Shown: positions 1-8,173, counted from the stretch's first letter. The stretch: 32,311 nt of DNA from a bacterium (GCA_021813005.1 JAKAMH010000001.1:1-32311), one strand, 5' to 3'. Notes: a model not told the origin generated them from the sequence alone. Translations and numbers: made by a program.

Positions 1-2
1 TT

Positions 3-28
3 ACTACTTACTACTCACTACTCACTAC
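3..28 (-). repeat. Heptanucleotide tandem repeat, 3.7 copies
   Basis: Units ACTACTT, ACTACTC, ACTACTC and a partial ACTAC are read on the plus strand; the array may continue beyond the window edge. On the strand of the adjacent gene it reads as TAGTGAG/TAGTAAG units and begins 8 bases after that gene's stop codon. It shares the 7-bp period and the TAGT start of the unit with the arrays at 8174-8219 and 29530-29599. Confidence 0.85.
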
Positions 29-36
29 AGGCGGGT

Positions 37-3000
37 TTAGGGGGCGACTTCCTGTTGGATCCTGGTAGTTTCTTTGATCAGCTCCGGGGCGTGCAACGCA
101 AAATCGGGTCTGGCGGTGATGGTGAATACCGGATAGCTGCCGTTTTCTGATCCGAGGTCCCGCTTGTTGATGAAGCTGCCTCCTTGCCTCTCCGCGTTGA
201 TGACAAGAGAACCTTGCAGATTAAGCATACTGTCCGGGTAGTTGACGGGATCACCATTGCCCTCAATGATGAAGTTACCGCCGGCGCTGAACATGCCCTC
301 TATCTGCGGGACGATTGGGTTGCAGGACAGCGTGGTCGCGCCGACGCTCTTATCCACAGTAATGTCATTTTTGGCTATGAATGTGTCGGTTGAAGTGTGG
401 GGGACGATGAGCGCACCTTTCATGACGAGGGAACCGTTGATAAGAAAGACATAATTCTTTCCCGCGGGGAAGGTGTAGTCACCGGTGAGTGTGACCGATC
501 CGTGAGCGATATACACGCCGTTTGAGAGATTGGCAGGCAGACTGCAGTTACTGAGGACACTGCATCCTTGAATGGCAGACATATCTGTGGGAGCAATACT
601 AGCTGCCGTCAGCTTGTTTGAGAGCGCGCTGTAGGACACGGAAAGGGAAGACTTGCCGCCGTATACTTCAGGATACAATGACCCGCCCACCAGCCAGTTG
701 TTGGCGGTACCCTGGCCGCTGCCAAAGTCAGCATCGGCGTCTCCGGTATAGAGGACTGCCGGTGCGGGGCTGCCGTTGGTGCCGGCCGCGTACGGTCCGC
801 AGGTAGGGTTGGGGGAGGCGGGGATGTTGGTGGTGAAACCGCTGTCAAAACGAACATCCAAATTACCCTCGGTTTGTGACCAAGGCAGCGAGTTATTGAT
901 GGCAAAGTTGAGGTTAATAATATTATTTGACGGATCGCAGGAGCCACCGGTAGTGGTGTCAACTTTACAGCCGGAGCCGACAATTACGTTAAAGGAAGGC
1001 GGTGTGCCGTTTTTGGGATAGATCATCCGGTAGCCCGAAGGCAGAGATGAGTAGGAGATATTGTGTGTCCCTGCCGTAAGCCCCGTCACCTGAAACGTCC
1101 CGTCTGTCTTGGCAGTGACAGTACCGCCACTCGCGTTGATCACGGGAGTAGCGGCGTAATTGGTCTCGCCGTTGTCTTTCAAACTATCCGAGTTGGCGTC
1201 GACAAACACGTTGCCGGAAACAGTGTAGGTTTTTGGTGCCGGAGTGGGTGATAGAAGCGGGAAGTCAGCCGTCCGGTTGCCAGACAGGTTATTGAAAATA
1301 GCCGGATTTGGTGTACCGGGGCGTAGTTGATAGCCGTTGGGAATGGTAACGCTTACCCGGTAGTTGCCTCCTTGCGGCAGATTGCTAAAGCTGTAAAAGC
1401 CGGAGAGGCGTGAGTTTGAACTGGTTGTTTGAGACTTTGACCCACTAAGAGACAGGTTGGTTGAGACTCCCGAGTCATTGGCGTCCCACTTGCCGTTACC
1501 GTTTTGGTCGGAGTACCATTCGGGGACGGGGGTCGCGTCTAGTTGGCCGTTTTTGTTACAATCGGCATATACAAAGCAGGTTCCGCCGAGACTGAACTGA
1601 CATGTCTCCTGTACGGACGGGTCCCAGGTGCCGTTGCCGTTACAGTCATAGTATGGCTCGGGAGGATTATAGATACCATTGTTGTTGGCATCACTATATA
1701 CCTGGCCGGAGATGGAGTAGGTGCAGACGCCACAGTCAGCAGGACAGGAGCTGCAAGATTCGCCAGCATTGTAATCACAGGAGTTGTCCCCGCAGGAGGG
1801 GGCAGGGGCAGTGGTGGGGGTCGGAGTCGGAGAGCTACTGGATGACTTACAGTATGTACAACATCCAGCGTTACACCAATTATACGGACTTGAACAATTG
1901 GCATTAGTAGTACAGGTGTTCGTTGATGTCACTAATGTCTGGCCCGATCCACAGGAGCTCGGTGTCCCACAGCTGCTTGAGGGAGCACTGGTGGGGGTAG
2001 GAGAGCTGCTGCTTGGGACACTTATACTTTTTGAACAGGAGGTGGTCGGACTACCGCCGTTGGCAGTTGCCTGCAATTTTACCGTCAGATTGCCGGCGCC
2101 ATATGTATACCCGTGGTAGGTATTTGCCCAGTCCGTGCTATTTGTGCCGGTTGCTCCGTCACCGAAGTTCCAATATTGGTTGACAGGGGTCGTGTATGAG
2201 CCGGAGTAATTGGGGCCAAAATCCACGCAGTATGTACCCGCTGCGCAATCGCCGCCTGTGGTGGACGGGTCAACAGTCCAGCTGCTTAGGGAGCAGGAGA
2301 AGCTGGCGGGCGCGGTGGTAGGCGTGGGTGCCGCAGCTTTTGTGGGGGTCGGCGTGGGGCCAGATGACGCCGTACAGACAGAACAACTTGGGGAGCAACC
2401 GCCCGTCGAATCCCAGACGCAGGTACCGCTGGAATTGGTAGATCCACTACATGTCTGGGTTCCCGACTGGCCTCCGGAAGTTGTACAGCCTTGAGTATAC
2501 GTGCAACCGCAACTGCCTACACAGGTGCTACAGCTTGGAGAACATGCTCCACTATTGTCGTAGACGCAAGTGCTGCCGGAATTTATACCACTACAGCTTC
2601 TTGTGCCGGGAGTGTTGATGGAGGTGGTGCAACTCTCAGTATATGTACACTGACACGCAGGTACAGGGGTTGGGGTGGCGGTGGGAGCAACAGGGCAATC
2701 TCCCGGACAACTGCTGGAAGTTTCTCCGTTATTACAAATGCCGTCTCCGCAGTATCCTCCACTCGATGGCGTACTCCAGGAGCAGGTATTAGTAACTTGG
2801 CAGCCTGCTTTGCAACGGTTTTGAAGGCACGCAGCCTGTGTACCTGTGGTACATGACTTGGGGTTGGTGGTGGACTGACACTGTGTTTGACACGAACAGT
2901 CTGGATCTGCGTTGGGATCGCAGTTGTAAAGATTTTGAATGGGATCATAGCAGTTTACCTGAACAGGTGTTCCACACTCGAATTGCCCGGAGCAGTCTGC

Positions 3001-3078
3001 GCTGACATATTGAGTACCTAGAAACAACCCAAGAACCAAAGTTACAGTAAACAATATCAAAAATAAAAGTTTATTCAT
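37..3078 (-). CDS. Large secreted Cys-rich multidomain protein with PKD domain
   Basis: A 1013-residue exported protein of unknown function. Residues 1-27 form a signal peptide (hydrophobic core 4-21, likely cleavage near VSA-D). Two CGDxxCxxxE...CPxDC Cys-rich motifs lie at about 110-128 and 429-449. Two tandem copies of a roughly 45-residue Cys-rich repeat start at CQCTYT (142) and CGCTYT (190). A PKD-like domain spans about 258-353 (YWNFGDG at 303-309). Asp/Asn-rich, calcium-loop-like segments lie at 461-535 (SDANNNGIY, DCNGNG, SDQNGNG) and SdrD-B-like beta domains at 540-730. Thr/Pro/Ser linkers separate the blocks. The C-terminal third (800-1000) has regular beta-strand periodicity suggesting a beta-solenoid. 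There is no LPXTG motif or C-terminal membrane segment, so it may be released or held non-covalently. Its ATG shares one base with the stop of the upstream gene, so it is probably coupled to it. A surface adhesin or matrix role is inference. Confidence 0.85.
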   Translation of the reverse strand: MNKLLFLILFTVTLVLGLFLGTQYVSADCSGQFECGTPVQVNCYDPIQNLYNCDPNADPDCSCQTQCQSTTNPKSCTTGTQAACLQNRCKAGCQVTNTCSWSTPSSGGYCGDGICNNGETSSSCPGDCPVAPTATPTPVPACQCTYTESCTTSINTPGTRSCSGINSGSTCVYDNSGACSPSCSTCVGSCGCTYTQGCTTSGGQSGTQTCSGSTNSSGTCVWDSTGGCSPSCSVCTASSGPTPTPTKAAAPTPTTAPASFSCSLSSWTVDPSTTGGDCAAGTYCVDFGPNYSGSYTTPVNQYWNFGDGATGTNSTDWANTYHGYTYGAGNLTVKLQATANGGSPTTSCSKSISVPSSSSPTPTSAPSSSCGTPSSCGSGQTLVTSTNTCTTNANCSSPYNWCNAGCCTYCKSSSSSPTPTPTTAPAPSCGDNSCDYNAGESCSSCPADCGVCTYSISGQVYSDANNNGIYNPPEPYYDCNGNGTWDPSVQETCQFSLGGTCFVYADCNKNGQLDATPVPEWYSDQNGNGKWDANDSGVSTNLSLSGSKSQTTSSNSRLSGFYSFSNLPQGGNYRVSVTIPNGYQLRPGTPNPAIFNNLSGNRTADFPLLSPTPAPKTYTVSGNVFVDANSDSLKDNGETNYAATPVINASGGTVTAKTDGTFQVTGLTAGTHNISYSSLPSGYRMIYPKNGTPPSFNVIVGSGCKVDTTTGGSCDPSNNIINLNFAINNSLPWSQTEGNLDVRFDSGFTTNIPASPNPTCGPYAAGTNGSPAPAVLYTGDADADFGSGQGTANNWLVGGSLYPEVYGGKSSLSVSYSALSNKLTAASIAPTDMSAIQGCSVLSNCSLPANLSNGVYIAHGSVTLTGDYTFPAGKNYVFLINGSLVMKGALIVPHTSTDTFIAKNDITVDKSVGATTLSCNPIVPQIEGMFSAGGNFIIEGNGDPVNYPDSMLNLQGSLVINAERQGGSFINKRDLGSENGSYPVFTITARPDFALHAPELIKETTRIQQEVAP

Positions 3079-4376
3079 TATTTTGACACTATGATCCCTC
3101 TCCAGTCAGCTGTGGTACCGGATCCTTTGCGTATTGGAATTAGATCATTACGTATCTGTTCTCCTCCCAGATCATGGAATTCGTGATCATTTCTAAAATA
3201 CCCAAACCTTGTGTCACCAGCCTTCCCTGAAACATACGGATAATCGGGTAGAAATTGAAGCGCAACCAGCATAGTGCCTTCTGGGAAGTATTTGTCAGCT
3301 TTTGTGTTTACTGCATATCCACTCTCGTTATCCATCTCAATTATTAGCGAGCCGGGATTTTCGGGAGATGGATTGTTTTTAAGTCCCACTACGCGAAATC
3401 CAATAGACAGTCCCTGCGAGAAAAAAAGATTTCGAGCAGACGCAACAGCATTTAGAATGACAGGAAAATGATTGGGGTCAAAGTAAAGACCATCTGTGTT
3501 AGTTGATGACGTAACCGTTGCAATACGTCCATCCAGGTATCCTAACGGAATTTCAAGTACCGGTGCTTTTTTTTCTACAAGCAACTGTCTTAAAGTATCT
3601 AGCGTCATACCACCATATTTGTCTGGATAATATTGCTGATACGCATTCAAAAGTGAGATGAGCACAGCCTCTTCCATCTTTTCCTGTGCGTCGGGAAAAT
3701 CCTGGGTATTGAACTCAAAATTATGGACAACGGGGCACTGCCCGTTAGCGGGATTTTGGCACGCCCTGTTAGGGTCTGTTAATTCTTTTTGTATTCCAAG
3801 CGCAATGGTCAAATATTTCCCCTTATAAATAGTTGGTGGTGCTGCTAATTCGTAAGGGAGACGGTCAGTTATCTGCGAAACTTCCACTTTGTCCGGTGTG
3901 GCAGTAGACTCGGGTGATGGCTCAGGGGTAGGAGAAGGTGTGGAACTTGGCGAGGGTTCAGGGATGGAGGTTGGTATTACTTCAACTGTCGGCTGCGTAG
4001 TAGTGGCGACGGTCGCTTCGGCGGTTGGGGTCTGTACAGATAAGACAGGCTGTGTAGACTCAGGTGCGGGTGAAACGAGGCTTATTGGAGAAGCATCACT
4101 AGGAGAAGGAGAAGAAGATGGAACTGATATGGACTCGCTTGAGTTACAGGCCGTTGTGATGAGAGAGATAGCAAGTGCTGTCGGTACGAGTACTTTTCTT
4201 GCCTTTGTATGAAAAAAGCTAGTAACTCTCCTCAAGCCTTTTTGTCGTGTATTTGACCTATCAACAGCATCAGCAATTTGTCCAAGTATCCCAGGTTCAC
4301 CCCCGTTAAGGAGAACAAATTCTCCGGAAGTATTTTCAGGTACTAATGTTTCAAGATGATGCAACTCGTGATTCAT
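3078..4376 (-). CDS. Membrane-anchored extracellular protein of unknown family
   Basis: A 432-residue protein I do not recognise. About 60 polar N-terminal residues precede a single hydrophobic segment (61-77, KVLVPTALAISLITTAC). That segment ends in a Cys, but TTAC is a poor lipobox and the long polar leader is wrong for a classical lipoprotein signal, so a type II-like anchor is more likely. Residues 78-165 are a Ser/Pro/Thr-rich stalk. The folded part (168-432) has no motif I can name; two Cys (ACQNPANGQC) could form a disulfide, and the C-terminus is rich in Asp, Gly and aromatic residues. It is third in a four-gene minus-strand operon, 5 bases after the preceding stop and overlapping the next start by one base. 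The stalk plus globular layout supports a cell-surface location. Confidence 0.8.
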   Translation of the reverse strand: MNHELHHLETLVPENTSGEFVLLNGGEPGILGQIADAVDRSNTRQKGLRRVTSFFHTKARKVLVPTALAISLITTACNSSESISVPSSSPSPSDASPISLVSPAPESTQPVLSVQTPTAEATVATTTQPTVEVIPTSIPEPSPSSTPSPTPEPSPESTATPDKVEVSQITDRLPYELAAPPTIYKGKYLTIALGIQKELTDPNRACQNPANGQCPVVHNFEFNTQDFPDAQEKMEEAVLISLLNAYQQYYPDKYGGMTLDTLRQLLVEKKAPVLEIPLGYLDGRIATVTSSTNTDGLYFDPNHFPVILNAVASARNLFFSQGLSIGFRVVGLKNNPSPENPGSLIIEMDNESGYAVNTKADKYFPEGTMLVALQFLPDYPYVSGKAGDTRFGYFRNDHEFHDLGGEQIRNDLIPIRKGSGTTADWRGIIVSK

Positions 4377-4381
4377 AGGTA

Positions 4382-4972
4382 TTATTTTTTGATTACACTA
4401 AATATAACGCCTTCCTTAATTATGCTACGTGAGAATGCACCTGATTGTTGTATTATGTCTGTCATATTTGTAAGCGCAGAGCCGGTGGTAAGCTGATACA
4501 TGAATGCAAAAATCTTTCCGGTTGCCGATTTGGCCAGAATATCATTCGGGTTTTCGCTGAGATATGTGGGAGAAAAATAGAGATCAATTTCCATAACCTC
4601 GCCGTACTTGTCATATATCTGGCCGACTGAGCTAATGATGCGATTTTTACCGTCCTGTATCCGATTGTATATCTGAGGAGTTGCTGTTAGCTTAAAAACT
4701 ACCTTTTTAACCGTGACACTTTGGGATGTGTTGACTATAACCACCCTTCCGGTATCAAAAAAATGCAGCTTGTTTAATGCCTGCTCTAATCTATTTTTAT
4801 CTGCTATAGAGAAACTAACATTCGGAACATCAGAAACAGTACTTATCTCGGGTCGTGTGGATAATATTTGTGTAATACCGGACACGGGAACCAGTTTTAA
4901 GTACCAGGCGGCAAGAATCACATCCGCAACCGCAAATATGATCAGGATGATAAACAGTAAACGATTCGACAT
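4382..4972 (-). CDS. Membrane-anchored protein of unknown function (196 aa)
   Basis: The N-terminus carries one membrane segment (about residues 4-26, RLLFIILIIFAVADVILAAWYL) followed by an extracytoplasmic domain of about 165 residues without Cys or recognisable catalytic motifs. The domain alternates short beta-like stretches (RVVIVNTSQ, KKVVFKLTAT, VMEIDLYFS) with helical ones, suggesting a small alpha/beta fold. No family is recognised. It lies between the cupredoxin-like gene (22-base gap) and the stalked surface protein (5-base gap), so it is probably co-transcribed with both. I infer that it is a component of the same envelope-associated operon; nothing in the sequence shows what it binds. 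Confidence 0.75.
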   Translation of the reverse strand: MSNRLLFIILIIFAVADVILAAWYLKLVPVSGITQILSTRPEISTVSDVPNVSFSIADKNRLEQALNKLHFFDTGRVVIVNTSQSVTVKKVVFKLTATPQIYNRIQDGKNRIISSVGQIYDKYGEVMEIDLYFSPTYLSENPNDILAKSATGKIFAFMYQLTTGSALTNMTDIIQQSGAFSRSIIKEGVIFSVIKK

Positions 4973-4994
4973 ACAGTCAGTCTGCCCGAAACAA

Positions 4995-5432
4995 TTATTT
5001 AGCCAAGAAATCGATCTCGGCTGTCTCAGTCGCAGTCAGAGTGTTGGCAATGTGATAGGTGCCGGGTATACTCAGGTTGACTACCCGGTCTTCGTTTGGG
5101 TGTAAGACTCCCAGATCAATCATGGGGTAGTTTTCTTTTGTGCTGATTTTTATGTCATGATCACTTCTGTTAATAATTTGCACACCTATCTCCTTTCGAG
5201 ACGCCAGCCTGAGAGGATTAGGGGAGAAAGTGCCGTCATTATTGTAGCTCAGCACTGCCGTGATCTTAACAGGTTTACCGGGATAGGTAAGAGTGTTGGC
5301 AGTCACAGTTTTTGTATTACCGGTATGCGGCGCGGGCTGTTGGGATTTCGTGAGAAGGTAAGTGATTCCATATCCCACAAAAACTAAAAAGCCTATAGCC
5401 ATAACTGCCAGCAGGAGTCTTCTGATTGTCAT
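4995..5432 (-). CDS. Membrane-anchored cupredoxin-like domain protein
   Basis: A 145-residue protein with one N-terminal membrane segment (about 5-27) and a beta-rich outer domain. The order of strands around IGVQIINRSDHDIKIST, then VLHPNED, then LSIPGTYHIANTLTATETAEIDF resembles the C-terminal half of small cupredoxin-like domains. The Cys and Met copper ligands of true cupredoxins are absent, so copper binding is doubtful and the fold assignment is inference. It is the first gene of the minus-strand surface operon and has its own promoter-like sequence 8 bases before the ATG. It could equally be a generic Ig-like beta-sandwich. Confidence 0.65.
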   Translation of the reverse strand: MTIRRLLLAVMAIGFLVFVGYGITYLLTKSQQPAPHTGNTKTVTANTLTYPGKPVKITAVLSYNNDGTFSPNPLRLASRKEIGVQIINRSDHDIKISTKENYPMIDLGVLHPNEDRVVNLSIPGTYHIANTLTATETAEIDFLAK

Positions 5433-5440
5433 ATGTTCTT

Positions 5441-5469
5441 ATTCTATAGCAATTGCGTATGTATCACAA
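5441..5469 (-). promoter_or_regulatory. Promoter of the surface-protein operon
   Basis: On the minus strand, TTGTGA (5464-5469) and TAGAAT (5441-5446) are separated by 17 bases. The -10 box ends 8 bases before the ATG at 5432, leaving almost no 5' leader. This is a consensus match only; the start site is not measured. Confidence 0.5.
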
Positions 5470-5492
5470 TTCTGTGGTAGAGAGTAGTTCCC

Positions 5493-5596
5493 ACATGACA
5501 CCTTCATCGCGAGCCCAAAGCGCGTGGTGATCTTTTGGGCACCTACTAAGCGGGGTCGGAGTGACGGAAATGTGTAGGAAGAGTGAACTCATACTT
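5493..5596 (-). repeat. Dispersed repeat, copy A (inverse of 21075-21191)
   Basis: Read on the minus strand, this stretch matches the plus-strand element at 21075-21191. There is an identical 19-base start (AAGTATGAGTTCACTCTTC), a shared ACCCCGCTTAG, a shared CCAAAAGATC-N-CCACGC, and a shared TCGCGATGA-N-GGTGT end. Copy A lacks about 14 bases in the middle. It belongs to the GTCATTGCGA-type intergenic repeats found in many bacteria. Confidence 0.85.
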
Positions 5597-5627
5597 TCAG
5601 CAGTCTCTTCTCAAACTCTCCTTTTCC

Positions 5628-5636
5628 TGCTACACT
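5628..5636 (+). promoter_or_regulatory. Extended -10 element of dcd
   Basis: TG-C-TACACT ends 7 bases before the ATG at 5644, so transcription would begin at or next to that ATG. No clear -35 box and no Shine-Dalgarno sequence were seen, which fits an extended -10 promoter giving a leaderless mRNA. Confidence 0.45.
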
Positions 5637-5643
5637 CATGTGT

Positions 5644-6210
5644 ATGGTACTCTCAGACCGCGATATCAAAAAATCGCTTGCGGACGGCAAAATTCAGATA
5701 GATCCGGCACCGGATCTCATGACGCAACTTGGCAGCTGCTCGATTGACCTCAGGCTGGGAAAAGTCTTCCGGGTTTTTGAGCATAGCCGGAAGCCTTACA
5801 TTGATCCTGCCAAAAAAGATTTCTCAAATGAGATTACAAGAGAAATAGTACTTCAGGACGGCGAGCAGTTCATCATGCAGCCGGGGGACTTTGTCCTGGC
5901 TGTGACGCTTGAAAAAGTGACGATCCCTGATGATTTAATGGGCCGCCTGGAAGGACGCTCGTCTTTAGGCCGCCTCGGTATAGTGGTCCACTCAACTGCC
6001 AGTACATTTGATCCCGGGTGGGACGGCAAGTGTGTGCTGGAGCTTGGCAATCTGGGCCGGATGGCGGTGGCACTGACTGTGGGGATGCGGATCTGCGCCA
6101 TGGCATTTGAAGAGCTCTCAAGTCCGGCGGAGGTGCCATACGGCAAGAAAACACACGCCAAATACAAGATTCAGGACGGCCCCAACGAGTCAAGAATTTA
6201 CAAAGAATAA
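5644..6210 (+). CDS. dcd: dCTP deaminase
   Basis: Deaminates dCTP to dUTP, the first step of the deamination route to dTMP, as a cytoplasmic homotrimer in the known family. The start MVLSDRDI is typical of Dcd; an in-frame ATG two codons earlier (5638) is possible, but the promoter spacing favours 5644. Numbered from MVLSD, the family signature GRSSLGRLG is at about 104-112, DPGW at about 123-126, the catalytic Glu in VLELGN at 133, and the C-terminal KYKIQDGPNESRI motif closes over the nucleotide. Length (188 aa) is normal. It is the first gene of a plus-strand run with tmk-like genes 2 bases downstream. All key residues are present, so a deaminase (or bifunctional deaminase/dUTPase) is a confident call. 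Confidence 0.93.
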   Translation: MVLSDRDIKKSLADGKIQIDPAPDLMTQLGSCSIDLRLGKVFRVFEHSRKPYIDPAKKDFSNEITREIVLQDGEQFIMQPGDFVLAVTLEKVTIPDDLMGRLEGRSSLGRLGIVVHSTASTFDPGWDGKCVLELGNLGRMAVALTVGMRICAMAFEELSSPAEVPYGKKTHAKYKIQDGPNESRIYKE

Positions 6211-6212
6211 GA

Positions 6213-6911
6213 ATGAAGTACCACGTTTCTGTTGACATCGAGCTGAGACGAAATCCCTATAAAGGCCTATATTTTGCACTCGAAGGAATTGACGGTTCAG
6301 GGAAGTCTACACAAGCAGGTAAATTAAAGAAATACCTTGAAAGTAAAGGGAAAAATGTAACTGCGACATCTGAACCAAGAAAAGAAGAAAGTCCAATCGG
6401 TATTCTTATTCACCAGATACTCCAGGCAAAAGTACATGTTCCTCTTGAGGCAATGCAGTATCTGTATACGGCCGAGAGGATTGCCAACCATCGTGATATT
6501 GTCTACCCCGCATTGGAAGCTGGGAATGTAGTTATTACGCATCGCTGTCTGTGGTCGAATTTGCCGTATGGCATGCTGGACAGAGATTTACCTGATTACG
6601 ACTCAAATGACGGCCGGGTTATCGATGTGGCGCACGGGCTGTTATCTTTGTATCACCAATTTATTGTTCCGGATATTACATTTTACCTGCGGATAGATGC
6701 AGCTACTGCAATGCGACGTTTGCTTGGTATGGGAAAGCAAATGGAGATATATGAGAAGAAAGAAAAGCTTATGAAGATTGCGAAGGGATATGAATGGGAG
6801 GTAGTGCAATTTCCGGAAGAATTTATTATTATTGATGGAGAAAAGCCGGAAGACGCGGTGTTTGAGCAGATAAGATCTGTAGTAGAAAAAAAGCTTAATG
6901 GAAAACTATAA
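6213..6911 (+). CDS. tmk: Thymidylate kinase-like protein 1
   Basis: Probably phosphorylates dTMP (or a related dNMP) to the diphosphate with ATP. The N-terminal YKGLYFALEGIDGSGKST carries the P-loop (GIDGSGKST, 25-33) typical of Tmk. The EPR motif at 54-56 stands where Tmk has its EPGGT loop, and AMQYLYTAERIANHRDIVYPAL matches the substrate-binding helix region. The usual DRY/DRF motif is replaced by THRC (H110-R111), and the EPGGT glycines are absent, so this is a divergent branch. Length 232 aa is slightly longer than usual. It starts 2 bases after dcd and overlaps its paralog by 14 bases. Tmk is well supported at family level; exact substrate is inferred from the neighbours. Confidence 0.8.
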   Translation: MKYHVSVDIELRRNPYKGLYFALEGIDGSGKSTQAGKLKKYLESKGKNVTATSEPRKEESPIGILIHQILQAKVHVPLEAMQYLYTAERIANHRDIVYPALEAGNVVITHRCLWSNLPYGMLDRDLPDYDSNDGRVIDVAHGLLSLYHQFIVPDITFYLRIDAATAMRRLLGMGKQMEIYEKKEKLMKIAKGYEWEVVQFPEEFIIIDGEKPEDAVFEQIRSVVEKKLNGKL

Positions 6912-7629
6912 TGTTAATCTCAAACTAGATTTCAAAAGAAACCCCTACAAAGGATTATATGTGGCTTTTGAGGGAATAGATGGCGCTGGCAAGACGGTGC
7001 AACTTGATCTTGTGGCAAATTACTGTAGGCAGAAGAAAATGTCATATACAGTTGTTAATGAGCCTCGTCGCACTGGACCTGTAGGAAGATTAATAAATGA
7101 TGTGCTGCAAAAACGGGCACATTTGCCGGCGACCGCTATCCAATATTTATTCAGTGCAGACCGTATTAGCCACCAGCAGGATATTATCCTACCGGCATTG
7201 GAGCGAGGTGAGACGGTGCTTTCACATCGATGTTTCTGGTCCTCAGTTCCTTACGGAATTATGGACTGGATGGAGACAAATCAATCGACAGAAGTGGGGT
7301 ATAACCTGATGGTTGCCCAAAGCATACTCTCCATGTATTATCAACACACTGTCCCGGATATTACTTTTTATTTGGAGGTTTCAGCAGATGCCGCAATTTC
7401 CCGAATTCGAAATATGGGAGTATCACCAGAATATTATGAAAAGAGAGCTACACTCGAGAAAGTGAGAAACGGCTACCAATGGATGCTTGAAAAGTTTCCA
7501 TCAGAATTTTTCGTAATTAACGCGGAACAACCTGTTAATGTTGTCTCAAAAGAAGTATTAACGGTTATTGAAAAAGTACTGTCTACTAAAAAATCACAGA
7601 AGGAAAAGACATTTAATGTAAAGAACTAA
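6898..7629 (+). CDS. Thymidylate kinase-like protein 2 (paralog)
   Basis: A 243-residue paralog of the preceding gene with the same opening (KRNPYKGLYVAFEGIDGAGKT), P-loop at 25-34, NEPRRTGPVG in place of the EPGGT loop, and SHRCFWSSVPYG replacing the DR(Y/F) motif. The P-loop has Thr-Val in place of Ser-Thr. Its ATG lies inside the last codons of gene 1 (14-base overlap), so the pair is translationally coupled and arose by tandem duplication. A heterodimer or split substrate preference (for example dTMP versus another dNMP) is conceivable, since Tmk is dimeric, but the sequence does not decide. The Lys/Ser-rich C-terminus (STKKSQKEKTFNVKN) is not found in gene 1. Confidence 0.75.
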   Translation: MENYNVNLKLDFKRNPYKGLYVAFEGIDGAGKTVQLDLVANYCRQKKMSYTVVNEPRRTGPVGRLINDVLQKRAHLPATAIQYLFSADRISHQQDIILPALERGETVLSHRCFWSSVPYGIMDWMETNQSTEVGYNLMVAQSILSMYYQHTVPDITFYLEVSADAAISRIRNMGVSPEYYEKRATLEKVRNGYQWMLEKFPSEFFVINAEQPVNVVSKEVLTVIEKVLSTKKSQKEKTFNVKN

Positions 7630-7630
7630 T

Positions 7631-8170
7631 ATGATACTGGGACCTAAACTAATACTGGAGCTTGTTAAAAGCCAGAAACTGGTGGAGAACCTGTCTGATC
7701 GGGAATTGACCAATCCGGAGGGAGCCGGGTTTGACCTCAGGCTGGGCGAGGTGTACAGAATCTCAGGTGAGGGGTTTTTGGGCGAAACCGAGCGCAAGAC
7801 TGCAGATGTGACTCTGGTGGAAAAGTATGTGGCGGGTGAGACGCGAACGGTCGTTATCAAACCGGGGGATTTTTATCTGGTAAAGACCATTGAAAGTGTC
7901 AATATGCCGCAAAATCTTACTGCCAACATGAAGCCTCGCTCAACCACCTTCAGAAGCGGTATTTTTATCAGGACGGGCAATATCCCGCCCGGTTACTGCG
8001 GGGGTCTGACATTTGGTCTCAAGAACGAAGGACCGGTACCGGTATCTATCGAGATGGGAGCCCGTATCATCCATGTGCAATTTGCAGAAGTCGCGGGCGG
8101 CGGCAACCTGTACCGCGGGCAGTGGCAGGGCGGTAGGGTCAACGCCAAGAAAAAAGAAGTACAGGTATAA
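7631..8170 (+). CDS. dCTP deaminase/dUTPase-fold protein with altered active site
   Basis: A 179-residue member of the Dcd/dUTPase fold family. It keeps the family start (GAGFDLRLGEVYRI, 31-44), KPGDFYLVKT, the PRSTTFRSG motif (102-110) and GLKNEG followed by a MGARIIHVQF strand. It differs from the upstream Dcd at two critical places: the DPG motif reads PPG (119-121), so the conserved Asp is Pro, and the catalytic Glu of Dcd is Gly (G129 in LTFGLKN). It also lacks the Dcd C-terminal SRI motif. Deamination is therefore unlikely; dUTP hydrolysis is doubtful because that also needs the Asp. It sits one base after the second tmk-like gene. It may bind nucleotides without catalysis or use other residues. 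Confidence 0.75.
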   Translation: MILGPKLILELVKSQKLVENLSDRELTNPEGAGFDLRLGEVYRISGEGFLGETERKTADVTLVEKYVAGETRTVVIKPGDFYLVKTIESVNMPQNLTANMKPRSTTFRSGIFIRTGNIPPGYCGGLTFGLKNEGPVPVSIEMGARIIHVQFAEVAGGGNLYRGQWQGGRVNAKKKEVQV

Positions 8171-8173
8171 TTT

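Noticed and set aside
3078..4376. Lipoprotein signal (SLITTAC) in the 432-residue protein
   Set aside because: The lipobox is poor (Thr at -3 and -2) and about 60 polar residues precede it; a plain membrane anchor fits better.
5493..5596. A small gene in the gap between the surface operon and dcd
   Set aside because: The stretch is a copy of a dispersed repeat and has no coding character.
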